Assembly: GCA_025362795.1 (NCBI GenBank)
Contig: JANYFE010000054.1
Location: forward strand, 1 to 64,000
DNA: 64,000 nt
Reading direction: 5' to 3'
From: Rhodobacterales bacterium
GTDB lineage: Bacteria > Pseudomonadota > Alphaproteobacteria > Rhodobacterales > Rhodobacteraceae
Part shown: one piece after another, positions 17,407 to 25,803 of the stretch
Layout of the letters: every line of letters starts with the position of its first letter
Position numbering within the stretch: position 1 is the stretch's first letter
Position numbers and translations under genes: made by a program
The notes under the pieces: model-generated
What the model saw: the letters and a program-made list of their open reading frames with translations, nothing else
Database searches by the model: none
What the model was told of the DNA's origin: nothing

Positions 17407-18522
17407 CTAGCGGAACAACACCAGCGCACCCGGCGACCAACCCACACGAGTGCGGGTGCCAATGTCCAGCACGGGCCGCCCAAAGACGTTGCGCATCGAC
17501 AGTCGCATCGGCTGCTCGGTGCCGTCGATCCTGACGTCGTAGTAGGTCATGTCGCCGTAATAGACGACCTCGTCCACCGTCGCCATGCTTTCGCGGTCAG
17601 GTGCGGTCTGCCCGTCAAACAACAGCGTCAGCGTTTCTGGCCGGAAGCCGATCGAGGCACCCGTGGCCGTAGGCTCGCCCGTCACCTGCGCTTCGGCGTC
17701 CAAAGTCAGACGACCAAATCCCTGCGATTCGACGTCAACCTTGCCGCCGGATTCAGACAGGATTTTGGCGGGCAGGAAATTCATCGTGCCGATGAAATTG
17801 GCCACGGTACGGCTTTTCGGTCGGCGGTACAGGGTTTCGGGGTCGTCAAGCTGGGCAATCTGGCCTTCGAACATCACGGCGATCCGGTCGGACATGACCA
17901 GCGCCTCTTCCTGATCATGCGTCACCAGGATGAAGGTGATGCCGACCTGCCGTTGCAACCGGATCAGTTCGACCTGCATCTGTTCGCGCATCTTCTTGTC
18001 AAGCGCAGACAACGGTTCGTCCAACAGCAACACTTTGGGTTTCAGGATCAGCGCCCGTGCCAGAGCCACGCGCTGCCGCTGCCCGCCTGACAGAGCATGC
18101 GCTGCCCGCTTGCCATAGCCCGCCAGCCCGACCATGGCCAAAGCCTCGGCCACCGCCTTGGCTTTGTCGTCTTTTGAACGGGGATCCTTGCGCAAACCGA
18201 AACCCACGTTCTCTTCGACCGTCAGATGCGGAAAAATCGCGTAAGACTGGAACACCATGTTGGTCGGGCGCTGGTTGGCGGGGATCTTGGCCGCATCCTT
18301 GCCGTCGATCAGCACGACCCCGGAGGAAATGCCTTCAAACCCCGCGATGGTCCTGAGCAATGTGGTCTTGCCGCAGCCCGATGGCCCCAGCAGCGAGAAA
18401 AACTCACCCGCGCGGATCGTGGCGGTGATGCCGCGCAGCGCGTGATAGTCGCCATAGTATTTATGGACGTCCTTGAATTCGATCATGTCTGGCTTGGCCA
18501 CATTGGATGTTTCGGACGTCAC
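17407..18522 (-). CDS. potA: ABC transporter ATP-binding protein, spermidine/putrescine type
   Basis: A 371-residue importer ATPase. Walker A SLLGPSGCGKTTLLRTIAGF, Q-loop VFQSYAIFPHLTVEENVGFG, signature LSGGQRQRVALARAL, Walker B VLLLDEPLSALD and H-loop ILVTHDQEEALVMSDRIAV are all intact. A C-terminal TOBE-type beta domain follows. The order with two downstream-facing permeases matches PotABC polyamine importers, although spermidine, putrescine and related polyamine or amino-acid-derivative systems cannot be separated here. Its start overlaps the permease gene by 4 bases. Confidence 0.9.
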   Translation of the reverse strand: MTSETSNVAKPDMIEFKDVHKYYGDYHALRGITATIRAGEFFSLLGPSGCGKTTLLRTIAGFEGISSGVVLIDGKDAAKIPANQRPTNMVFQSYAIFPHLTVEENVGFGLRKDPRSKDDKAKAVAEALAMVGLAGYGKRAAHALSGGQRQRVALARALILKPKVLLLDEPLSALDKKMREQMQVELIRLQRQVGITFILVTHDQEEALVMSDRIAVMFEGQIAQLDDPETLYRRPKSRTVANFIGTMNFLPAKILSESGGKVDVESQGFGRLTLDAEAQVTGEPTATGASIGFRPETLTLLFDGQTAPDRESMATVDEVVYYGDMTYYDVRIDGTEQPMRLSMRNVFGRPVLDIGTRTRVGWSPGALVLFR

Positions 18523-19325
18523 AGGAAGCCTCCGGTATCTTTGGCGCCGGTCTTGGCGATGCCACGACGGCGGAAATATTCAGCTAGGGCGAGAAGGACG
18601 ATCGACAGCGCCACCAGCACCGCCCCCAAGGCCATGATCGTGGGCACGCTTTTAGGGAACCTGAGCTGGCCAAATATATAGACAGACAACAGCTTGTCCT
18701 TCGAACCCAGGAAGTTCGACACCACGAATTCGTCCAGCGATATGGTAAAGGAAATCAGCAAGGACGAGATGATGCCAGGCGTCACCAGCGGCAGGATGAC
18801 CAGATAAAAGGTCGAAATCGGCCCCTCGCCCAGATCATAGGCCGCCTCTTCCAAGGACTTGTCCAGCGACTGGAACGCGGAACTTAGGATTGCCACCGCA
18901 AAGGGTGTGCAGATCAGGATATGGCCCATGATCACCGTGACCAGTGACAATTGAACCCCCAAACCCAGCAGAACAACCAAAAGCGCCATCGCCATGATCA
19001 TGTCAGGCAGCACCATCGGCAGCATGATCAGCCCCATCAAGCCGCCCTTGCCCGGAAAGTTGTAACGCGTGCTGGCGCGGGCGGCAAAGATCGCGAAGGA
19101 CGTCGCCAGAACCGACGAGGTGCACGCCACCAGCAACGAATTGCGCACCGCTTGCCACAGATCGGCATCATTCCAGACATTCTGAAACCACTGGGTCGTG
19201 AAGCCCTTCAGCGGGAACGATACCACCGTGCTGTTGTTGAACGCGAACATCGGCAGCAGCACGATCGGCGCATAGAGAAAGATCAAAAAAACGATGGCAT
19301 AAAGTTTGAGGCCGGAGATTCTCAT
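18519..19325 (-). CDS. potC: ABC transporter permease, PotC type
   Basis: 268 residues with six predicted helices and the permease EAA loop (SLEEAAYDLGEGPISTFYLV). NSLLVACTSSVLATSFAIFA and SFTISLDEFVVSNFLGSKDK are typical of PotC/PotI-like proteins. It forms the inner-membrane pore with the PotB-type partner. It overlaps both neighbours by 4 bases, so the three genes form a tight operon. Confidence 0.9.
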   Translation of the reverse strand: MRISGLKLYAIVFLIFLYAPIVLLPMFAFNNSTVVSFPLKGFTTQWFQNVWNDADLWQAVRNSLLVACTSSVLATSFAIFAARASTRYNFPGKGGLMGLIMLPMVLPDMIMAMALLVVLLGLGVQLSLVTVIMGHILICTPFAVAILSSAFQSLDKSLEEAAYDLGEGPISTFYLVILPLVTPGIISSLLISFTISLDEFVVSNFLGSKDKLLSVYIFGQLRFPKSVPTIMALGAVLVALSIVLLALAEYFRRRGIAKTGAKDTGGFL

Positions 19326-20266
19326 TTCGGGCCCCGCAGATAGCGCCGGTTCAGGAACAGGAACAGGACCGAAATCAAGCCCACGATCACCATGGCCGAA
19401 ACCGCGATGGCCGACCCGAGTGGTTTGTTGTCGCCCTTCAGCATCAGAATTTCGATCACATTGGCGATCATCGGGAACTTGGCGCCGCCCACCAGTTTGG
19501 GCGTCACGTAATCGCCAATCGTCGGGATGAACACGATCAGCACCGCGGCCACCACACCCGGCATCGACAACGGCAGTGTCACCCGGAGGAAAGTGGTAAA
19601 GCGGTTCTCGCCCAAATCCTGACCCGCTTCCAGGAAACTGCGGTCAATCTTTTCCAGCGCCACATAGATCGGCAAAATGGCGAAAGGCGCGAACGAATGC
19701 GCCAGCGTGATGACCATCGCCTGAATGCTGAACGTCATGTCCAAAGGCTTGTCGATCAGATTCAACCCGATCAGCAGCGAGTTGATCACGCCGCTGAACC
19801 CCAGGATCGCGTTCCACATGAACACCCGGATCACATAGGACGTCCAGAACGGGATGGTGATCAGGAACAGCCAGATGCCTTTTCTTGCCGGCGCGACGTT
19901 GAAGCTGATGAAATACGCCATCGGATAGGCCAGCGCGACCGTCGCCACCGTCACCAGGATCGACACGAACAGCGACCGCATCATCACAGAAAACAGCACA
20001 GGGTCGCTCCACGCGCCCAGATATTTCTGCGTCTCAACCAGCGTGCCATCGGCACCGGCCTTATAAGAGGCACATTCGCCGAAATAGTTGCACAGCTGGA
20101 ATTTCGGGATGATTTGCAAATAGCCGTCGGTCAGCACGGAGGCGATGATGACAAAGGCCAGAGGCGCGGCCAACAACAGGATCGCGTAAATCGCGGTTGG
20201 GCTGATGAGCCCCAAACCAGCGGCGGCCTCGGAGCCCCAGAAGCGGCCCGGCTTCGGTTCAGACAT
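19322..20266 (-). CDS. potB: ABC transporter permease, PotB type
   Basis: 314 residues with six predicted helices. YPMAYFISFNVAPARKGIWL, PFWTSYVIRVFMWNAILGFS and the EAA loop EAGQDLGENRFTTFLRVTLP match PotB/PotH-like permeases. It is the first gene of the minus-strand operon. A substrate-binding protein (PotD/PotF) would be expected upstream or downstream, but none is present in the window near this operon. Confidence 0.9.
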   Translation of the reverse strand: MSEPKPGRFWGSEAAAGLGLISPTAIYAILLLAAPLAFVIIASVLTDGYLQIIPKFQLCNYFGECASYKAGADGTLVETQKYLGAWSDPVLFSVMMRSLFVSILVTVATVALAYPMAYFISFNVAPARKGIWLFLITIPFWTSYVIRVFMWNAILGFSGVINSLLIGLNLIDKPLDMTFSIQAMVITLAHSFAPFAILPIYVALEKIDRSFLEAGQDLGENRFTTFLRVTLPLSMPGVVAAVLIVFIPTIGDYVTPKLVGGAKFPMIANVIEILMLKGDNKPLGSAIAVSAMVIVGLISVLFLFLNRRYLRGPK

Positions 20267-20388
20267 GCGTCACCCTGTCGGCGTTGTTGTCATTCTTTTG
20301 ATCAAATTAATCCGATCGCGCGACTTTGCGCAACCCCCTTGATCCGGACAGACTGACGGCGCACGGCCGTCTTGGCAATGGTGCTGGT

Positions 20389-20649
20389 CTAAAAGGCGAT
20401 GCGTTCCACGGCGATTGCCCGCTTTTTCAGCTCGTCAATCAGCGTCGGCACCACCCGTTGCGCCAGAACCGCGACCTGCAGCGCCTCGCCCAGACTGATC
20501 TCGTCGGGTAGCTCGCTGGCCACCCGCCAGATCATCCGATGCGCGGCGCCGTCTTCGTAGACGATCTCGGTGGTCCCGGCACGGCTGACTCGCCAGCCCA
20601 AAAAATCGGCGCCGCTGCCAGGGGCGTGGAAAGTGGTCTGATTGCCCAT
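20389..20649 (-). CDS. Conserved hypothetical small protein
   Basis: An 86-residue protein beginning MGNQTTFHAPGSGADFLGWR. It has no signal peptide or membrane span and ends in a helical region rich in Val, Leu and charged residues (RVVPTLIDELKKRAIAVERI). I do not recognise a family. The start at 20649 has AAGGA 8 bases upstream and is preferred to the ATG at 20658. A TCGATACAA sequence (complement of TTGTATCGA) at 20667-20675, close to the MocR operator core, lies in its promoter, so the adjacent MocR regulator might control it. Confidence 0.55.
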   Translation of the reverse strand: MGNQTTFHAPGSGADFLGWRVSRAGTTEIVYEDGAAHRMIWRVASELPDEISLGEALQVAVLAQRVVPTLIDELKKRAIAVERIAF

Positions 20650-20836
20650 TCGGGTCATCCTTATGCTCGATACAATCCCTGTGGCTGAATCTTGCCGGGG
20701 CAAACCGGGTTCGGTCAATGGCCTGGGGCACAATCGACCCGACGCCTGAGTCCGCAAAGCCACAGAACCGCCACCGGCACCCACAGCCGCCGCTATGTCG
20801 ATGCAGAATCGACACAATTTTGCCGCAATTGGGAAA

Positions 20837-22249
20837 TCAGACCGCCATGTCAGTCGGTGGGTTCACCAGCAGCCGGGCCAGGGCATTTGCGCCGCGCTCC
20901 AGTTCGGACCGCGCAATGTCACCGGCAATCGCGAGCCGCACCGCATTGGGTGCCCGGCCATGAACCATCGCGTATTGATCGGCGGGTCGCAGCAAGACCC
21001 CGGCATCCTCGGCCATCCGTGTGAAGCTGGAGGCGCGCCAGCCATTCGGCAACCGCAGCCAGACAAAGGGCAATCCGGCCTGCCAGCACAGATCGTGGCG
21101 GCCCAGCCGGTTCGCAACGATTTGCAACCGCTCGGAATAATCCACCATGACCTGATCGCGGATCGCCGTCGCAGCACCAGACTGGAACAGGTCCAGACAC
21201 AGCGCCGACACCATGCGCGACAGGGCGAAGTAGCGGTGCTGTGACGCCAGACGCCCGGACTCGCCCATGCCGGTGGGGCAGACGACATAGCCAAACCGCA
21301 GCGCCGCCGACACGGTTTTCGACAGACTGCCCATATACCAGACCCGTTCCGGCGCCAAAGCCCGCAAGCTTGGGGTGTCAGACGCCTGTGCCGGATAACA
21401 TTCATCTTCGATGATCTGCAAATTGTGTCGACGCGCTATTGATACAATCTCGGCCCGGCGCGCAACGCCCATCCGGGCCGTCGTCGGGTTCTGCCCCTCG
21501 GGTGTGAGGCACAGCACTTGGGGGCCGTGACGGCGGCAGGCCGCCTCCAGCGCATCGGGGCGGATGCCCTCGTGGTCCAGTTCCACGCCAATCACCTCGG
21601 CCCGCGCCAGTCGCGCGGCATAGCGGAAGCCGGGATAAGACAGGTCTTCGGTCAGAACCACCGGGCGGTCGCCGCGCAGGCAGCAATCCAGGATTAGTCC
21701 GATGCCGCTTTGCCCCCCGTGGGTCAGCATGATGTCCTGCGGCCCGAACGTGCCCAGCACCCGCACCGACAGCCAGCCACAGACCGCCACCCGCAACGGC
21801 AGTTCTTCGTTTTGCGTTGGGTAATCAAGCCAGTCCGCACCGATCTTCATCGAGATTCGTTGCAGGGCCGCCCCGATCGCTGCCCCCTGCCCTAAGTTCG
21901 GCAATCGCGGAGAGCGCAGATCGACTCGGCCAGCCAGACCGTGCGGTTCGCGTTCGGCAAACAGCGGCACCGTCGGCCCCAGGCGCGGTGACTGCGCCGC
22001 CACAAAGGTGCCCCGACCGACCGTCGCCTGCAACAGGCCTTCCTGCGTTGCAATCTGGTAGGCCCGGCTAACCGTGCCCGGTGTGACCGACAACCGCCAG
22101 GCCAAGTCGCGCACTGTCGGCAGTTGGGCGCCCTCTGCCAGCGCACCCGACTTGATCGCATTCCGCAGCGCCCGCGTCAGCGCCAGATACTTCGGCCCTT
22201 CGCCTTGCGGCAGAATCGGCACCCAGGTGCCCGTGGTTATTGTATCCAT
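20837..22249 (-). CDS. MocR-type regulator: GntR helix-turn-helix fused to a PLP aminotransferase-like domain
   Basis: 470 residues. A GntR-type winged helix at about 20-85 (LPTVRDLAWRLSVTPGTVSR, then AYQIATQEGLLQATVGRGTF) is joined to a fold-type I aminotransferase domain. The PLP lysine is in WYMGSLSKTVSAALRFGYV; HGGQSGIGLILDCCLRGDRP and LCLTPEGQNPTTARMG match the cofactor pocket. MocR proteins sense PLP, often with an amine or amino acid, and bind direct repeats. The start at 22249 has GAGGAAC upstream; a longer frame to 22498 would run through the divergent gene. TTGTATC motifs in the shared promoter suggest control of the DUF1127 gene and of itself. Confidence 0.92.
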   Translation of the reverse strand: MDTITTGTWVPILPQGEGPKYLALTRALRNAIKSGALAEGAQLPTVRDLAWRLSVTPGTVSRAYQIATQEGLLQATVGRGTFVAAQSPRLGPTVPLFAEREPHGLAGRVDLRSPRLPNLGQGAAIGAALQRISMKIGADWLDYPTQNEELPLRVAVCGWLSVRVLGTFGPQDIMLTHGGQSGIGLILDCCLRGDRPVVLTEDLSYPGFRYAARLARAEVIGVELDHEGIRPDALEAACRRHGPQVLCLTPEGQNPTTARMGVARRAEIVSIARRHNLQIIEDECYPAQASDTPSLRALAPERVWYMGSLSKTVSAALRFGYVVCPTGMGESGRLASQHRYFALSRMVSALCLDLFQSGAATAIRDQVMVDYSERLQIVANRLGRHDLCWQAGLPFVWLRLPNGWRASSFTRMAEDAGVLLRPADQYAMVHGRAPNAVRLAIAGDIARSELERGANALARLLVNPPTDMAV

Positions 22250-22282
22250 GACAATGTTCCTCTGGCGAGTCGCGGCGCGGCA

Positions 22283-22321
22283 TTGTATCAAAACATTACC
22301 GAATATCAAAACTTGTATCAA
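22283..22321. promoter_or_regulatory. Paired TTGTATCAA operator candidates (direct repeats 30 bp apart)
   Basis: TTGTATCAA occurs at 22283-22291 and again at 22313-22321 in the same orientation, 30 bp start to start, about three helical turns. A near match, TTGTATCC, overlaps the MocR start codon at 22240-22247. Direct repeats on one face of the helix are the known style of MocR binding sites. The pair sits between the divergent MocR and DUF1127 starts. Confidence 0.6.
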
Positions 22322-22337
22322 CACAAAAGAGGCGATC

Positions 22338-22550
22338 ATGCAACTTTCCGACACGCGCACCCTGCAAAACCGCCCGCAGCCGGCCCTGAGCCGCGTTCTT
22401 AGCAACGTGGCACTGCTGGTGACGACCTGGGATTTGCGCCGTCGGACCCGCAAAGACCTGCGCAGCCTGCCCGCGCACATGCTGGCAGACATCGGCATTG
22501 ATCCGCAAATCGCTGCACACGAGGCTTACAAGCCGTTCTGGGTCGCCTGA
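22338..22550 (+). CDS. DUF1127 domain-containing small basic protein
   Basis: A 70-residue protein starting MQLSDTRTLQNRPQ. The C-terminal DUF1127 motif reads TRKDLRSLPAHMLADIGIDP and ends AAHEAYKPFWVA. Small DUF1127 proteins in Rhodobacter (CcaF1) bind RNA and affect stress or carbon metabolism; that role is family knowledge, not shown here. AGAGGCG precedes the ATG. It is divergent from the MocR gene, with two putative operators immediately upstream, so it is a likely MocR target. Confidence 0.85.
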   Translation: MQLSDTRTLQNRPQPALSRVLSNVALLVTTWDLRRRTRKDLRSLPAHMLADIGIDPQIAAHEAYKPFWVA

Positions 22551-22645
22551 ACCTTCGGTCACGCCGGCCCAGACCCCGAGTTTTCCCCAACTGGGCCGGT
22601 TCTCTGGCCCATTTTTTTGGCAATAAACCCACCCTCCACAACGCA

Positions 22646-22673
22646 AAAGGCCCGCTGTTTCCAGCGGGCCTTT
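22646..22673 (-). terminator. Intrinsic terminator of rplM-rpsI (possibly bidirectional)
   Basis: AAAGGCCCGCTG (22646-22657) and CAGCGGGCCTTT (22662-22673) form a perfect 12-bp stem with a TTTC loop. Read on the minus strand it ends in a short T-run, 18 bases after the rpsI stop. The symmetry means it can also stop transcription coming from the DUF1127 side. Confidence 0.85.
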
Positions 22674-22690
22674 GCAATTCGTTTGCCAGT

Positions 22691-23182
22691 TCAGCGCTTG
22701 GAGAACTGGAAGCTCTTGCGGGCTTTCGCCTTGCCGTACTTTTTGCGTTCCACAACGCGGCTGTCGCGGGTCAGGAAGCCAGCAGCTTTCAACGCGCCGC
22801 GCAGTTCGGGCGTATACAGTTGCAGCGCCTTGGACACGCCGTGCTTCACAGCACCGGCTTGCCCAGACAGACCGCCACCGGAAACCGTTGCCATCACGTC
22901 AAACTGGCCTTCGACATTGGCCACCGTAAACGGCTGACGCAGGATCATTTGCAGGACCGGGCGGGCAAAGTATTCCGCCATCGTCTTGCCATTGACCGTG
23001 ACCTTGCCGGAACCCGGCTTGATCCAGACCCGTGCAATGGCATTCTTGCGCTTGCCGGTCGCATAGGCACGGCCCAACTTGTCACGCACAGCCACGCGCA
23101 GCGGTTTGGCTTCCGCAGTCGGAGCGGCAGCACCAACCGCCGATTTCAGATCGTCGAGAGATTTGATGTCGGCCATGCTCAT
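22691..23182 (-). CDS. rpsI: 30S ribosomal protein S9
   Basis: 163 residues. [20 protein letters not shown] is the S9 signature start. [20 protein letters not shown], then [20 protein letters not shown], then [13 protein letters not shown] gives the canonical basic tail that reaches the ribosomal P site. The N-terminal extension of about 35 residues is normal for alphaproteobacteria. ATG 23182 overlaps the rplM stop (ATGA); an ATG two codons later (23176) has slightly better spacing to GGAG. Confidence 0.97.
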   Translation of the reverse strand: MSMADIKSLDDLKSAVGAAAPTAEAKPLRVAVRDKLGRAYATGKRKNAIARVWIKPGSGKVTVNGKTMAEYFARPVLQMILRQPFTVANVEGQFDVMATVSGGGLSGQAGAVKHGVSKALQLYTPELRGALKAAGFLTRDSRVVERKKYGKAKARKSFQFSKR

Positions 23183-23643
23183 GCGCTCCGGGTGTTCTTA
23201 GGATTCATCGCGGCCACATCCAGAACGGCGGGCTGCTGCGCTTCATGCGGATGTTCAGCGCCGACATAGACCCGCAGATTGGTCATCTGGACGGCGCCCA
23301 GACGGTTGCGGCTGATCATCCGCTCGACCGCCTTGACGACGATACGCTCTGGGTGGGCCCCATCGAGGATCTGCTCTGCCGAACGCACCTTGATGCCGCC
23401 CGGGTGGCCAGTGTGCCAGTAGTATTTCTTGTCTTTGCGCTTGTTGCCGGTCATCTGGATTTTTTCAGCATTGATGACAATCACATTGTCACCCATATCC
23501 ATGTGCGGCGTAAAGGTCGGCTTGGTCTTGCCGCGCAGGATCGAGGCCACGATGGTGGCCAAGCGGCCCAGAACGATGCCTTCGGCGTCGATCAGGATCC
23601 ACTTCTTGTCGATATCCGCAGGCGTTGCAGTGAAGGTTTTCAT
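23179..23643 (-). CDS. rplM: 50S ribosomal protein L13
   Basis: 154 residues starting [40 protein letters not shown], then [26 protein letters not shown] and a C-terminal [16 protein letters not shown] are diagnostic of L13. It is always paired with rpsI. Start 23643 fits the family; longer in-frame sequence to 23724 lacks conservation. The upstream region is an AT-rich island with palindromes that may hold the promoter and an operator. Confidence 0.97.
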   Translation of the reverse strand: MKTFTATPADIDKKWILIDAEGIVLGRLATIVASILRGKTKPTFTPHMDMGDNVIVINAEKIQMTGNKRKDKKYYWHTGHPGGIKVRSAEQILDGAHPERIVVKAVERMISRNRLGAVQMTNLRVYVGAEHPHEAQQPAVLDVAAMNPKNTRSA

Positions 23644-23738
23644 CTGGAACCCATTTGGTGAGGGCGGGAAATGTCCCGCAAATCGAAGATGGCGGGTTAT
23701 CGCTGAAGCACGGTGGCGCGTCAAGGGCGTGAGATAAG

Positions 23739-23783
23739 TTATAATGCATATAAATCAGTTACTTATGATATACGGTATCATAA
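23739..23783. promoter_or_regulatory. AT-rich palindromes upstream of rplM-rpsI
   Basis: TTATGATA-N5-TATCATAA is a perfect 8-5-8 inverted repeat (23763-23783). TTATA-N5-TATAA (23739-23753) is a second one. Both lie in an AT-rich stretch that stands out in this GC-rich sequence, about 100-140 bases upstream of the rplM start. They could bind a Fur-superfamily or other dimeric regulator; I cannot assign one. Confidence 0.45.
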
Positions 23784-23899
23784 TACCCCATTGCGATCTG
23801 CGCCCCTTGCCCTGAACTGCCGCTCCTCCCCGCATTCGGGCGCTGTTGGCTGCGGCAGCGCGAACAATCCGGCGCGTGCACGGTGCGGCATGGCAAATT

Positions 23900-24667
23900 C
23901 TATCGCAACATCGGCGGGCGCGCCTTGTCCATCCCGGGCCCGTCGCGTCGCAGCGGCTCTGCCACGACTGCCGCGGCCCCTTCAAACACCTGGGCCACGC
24001 CTGCCATCCGCGCCAGCGCCGGATCCTCCGGCGTCACAAATGCCACGTCCAGCGCCCCGGCCTCGACCCCCGAAAACGCCAGCGCTTCTGTCACCGCCCG
24101 CGCGACCCGCACTTCCGAGGCCGCGTCCACCCCTGTCAGGACCAGCATTTGGCCTTGGAGCCCGCCGGTATAGCGCACGTCCGCCAGATAACCGCGCATG
24201 CCTGCCAGAAGTATCGAGGCCAGCGCGGCACTGACACTTTCGGACACCGTGGGGGTCGCAAAGCCCGCGACCTTCGCCGCCCAGGGCTCGGGCGCTTTTT
24301 GGTCCAGCATCTGCATCAACCACGCCAAGGCCTCTGGCGGCAGGATCACCTCTGACGCAGCGCCGCTTCCAAGGTTCAGGCCCAGCGACAAGCCCTGCCC
24401 CGCCATCTGCGCCGCAATCACCCGCCCCGGCAATGCCGCATAGGCAACCGCGCCGTTGCCAAAACCCGCAAGTCGTTCTTCACTGTCGAACGCCAGCAGC
24501 ACCGGCCCCTGCGCAAGATCGAAAGCACGCGGCGTCATCACTTCGCCCGCAGCCTCTGCCTCCAGCAACAAGAACAGTTCGGCATCCGCCAGTGCGCGGT
24601 AGAACCCCCTGCCCTCCGCATCGCCGCCGCGCAACAACGCGCCGTACAGATCGTCCAGAATTGTCAT
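23900..24667 (-). CDS. SseB family protein
   Basis: 255 residues. The N-terminal RGFYRALADAELFLLLEAEA, followed by FDSEERLAGFGNGAVAYAAL and SLGLNLGSGAASEVILPPEA, is characteristic of the SseB N-terminal domain. The C-terminal half (GQMLVLTGVDAASEVRVARA) matches the SseB C-terminal region. Family function is poorly defined; the E. coli name comes from serine-sensitivity work. ATG 24667 has GAGG at 6 bases. The upstream in-frame extension to 24997 overlaps the next gene and is not convincing. Confidence 0.83.
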   Translation of the reverse strand: MTILDDLYGALLRGGDAEGRGFYRALADAELFLLLEAEAAGEVMTPRAFDLAQGPVLLAFDSEERLAGFGNGAVAYAALPGRVIAAQMAGQGLSLGLNLGSGAASEVILPPEALAWLMQMLDQKAPEPWAAKVAGFATPTVSESVSAALASILLAGMRGYLADVRYTGGLQGQMLVLTGVDAASEVRVARAVTEALAFSGVEAGALDVAFVTPEDPALARMAGVAQVFEGAAAVVAEPLRRDGPGMDKARPPMLR

Positions 24668-24731
24668 CTTGACCTCGCAGCATCCGCGCCATTCCGCATC
24701 GTGCAAGGCAGACTGCCCCACCAGCACGTTT

Positions 24732-25106
24732 TCAAGCATCGCAATTGAGGGCCTGATGGGTGGCATGGTCAAGGTCAGTGATCGATACCAGTGACATCGT
24801 CCTGACCTCCCCCACCGAGCCTGTGAAACCATAGTCGATCGAAAAGAAGGCTGCCTTGTCGCCCGTGGGGCCGGGATACCGAATTGTCGCATCACAGTGC
24901 GAATGGGCGCGGTTTTCCCGAAAAAGGTATTCCGATTCAAGTATCTCACCAAAACTGGCATAACCATTTCTGGATGCGGAGTAATCGTACACTCCACGCA
25001 TCACATCGCAATGCGACGGCCACATTGTCGTGCTGGCAAAAATCTCGAATGCCGCGAATGCACCCGCAAGGCCGGCCAAGGTCAGTATCAACCGCTTCCC
25101 GTTCAT
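24732..25106 (-). CDS. Hypothetical exported or membrane-anchored small protein
   Basis: 124 residues. The N-terminus MNGKRLILTLAGLAGAFAAF is a signal peptide or single anchor. The rest contains four Cys or potential disulfide positions (SHCDVMRG, SHCDATIRYPG, LNCDA) and is probably periplasmic. I do not recognise a family. AAAGGCGGG precedes the ATG, which overlaps the uracil-DNA glycosylase stop (ATGA). That coupling and the good ribosome site support a real gene. Confidence 0.6.
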   Translation of the reverse strand: MNGKRLILTLAGLAGAFAAFEIFASTTMWPSHCDVMRGVYDYSASRNGYASFGEILESEYLFRENRAHSHCDATIRYPGPTGDKAAFFSIDYGFTGSVGEVRTMSLVSITDLDHATHQALNCDA

Positions 25107-25699
25107 CCCGCCTTTAACACCGCTGCCACCGCCGCCCGCAACTCCGGCACCAGTTCCGCCTCAAACCACGGGTTACGCCGGAGCCAGCCGGTATTGCGCC
25201 AGGATGGATGCGGCAATGGGTATATCCCCCGGGTCGCATACTCTCGCCAGCCTGCCACCCACGCCGCCACCGGACCGCGGCCCAGATGCCATCCCATCGC
25301 CGCACCACCGACCAACAACGTCAAGCGCACTGCATCCAGTTCCGCCATCACCCGCGCCCGCCACATCGTTGCACAAATGGCAGGCGGTGGCAGGTCGGAG
25401 CCTTTCGCATCATACCCCGGAAAGCAAAACGCCATCGGCACCACCGCCAGCAGATCCAAGTCATAAAACACGTCGCGACCAATCCCCATCCAGTGACGCA
25501 ACCTGTCGCCCGAGGCATCGTCGAACGGCAGACCCGACGCATGGACCCGCGCACCCGGAGCCTGACCTGACACCAGAATCCGCGCCCCGCGTCGATACCA
25601 CACCACGGGGCGTGGTTCGTGTGCCGTCGCGGTCAAGGCAAAGCGATCGGCGCACAACCGGCATGCTGCAATCTCATCCCGCAAAGCCATTCCTTGCAC
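25103..25699 (-). CDS. Uracil-DNA glycosylase family protein
   Basis: 198 residues. ILVSGQAPGARVHASGLPFD is the active-site motif of the superfamily (family 4/5-like GxAPG), and YPLPHPSWRN is the C-terminal HPS motif. CRLCADRFALTATAHEPRPV near the N-terminus resembles the metal-cluster or zinc region, although only two Cys are obvious. Likely base-excision repair, or a non-canonical member of the superfamily. Alternative start 3 codons in (Met4). Confidence 0.85.
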   Translation of the reverse strand: MQGMALRDEIAACRLCADRFALTATAHEPRPVVWYRRGARILVSGQAPGARVHASGLPFDDASGDRLRHWMGIGRDVFYDLDLLAVVPMAFCFPGYDAKGSDLPPPAICATMWRARVMAELDAVRLTLLVGGAAMGWHLGRGPVAAWVAGWREYATRGIYPLPHPSWRNTGWLRRNPWFEAELVPELRAAVAAVLKAG

Positions 25700-25803
25700 C
25701 CCGGCAACACCCGGATTTCATTCTGGCCCCCGCGTTGCCCGCAAGGCGGCCCAAGGCTATGCCCGAAACAGCCATTGGTTAACAGGCTACCCCGAGTCGT
25801 AAC

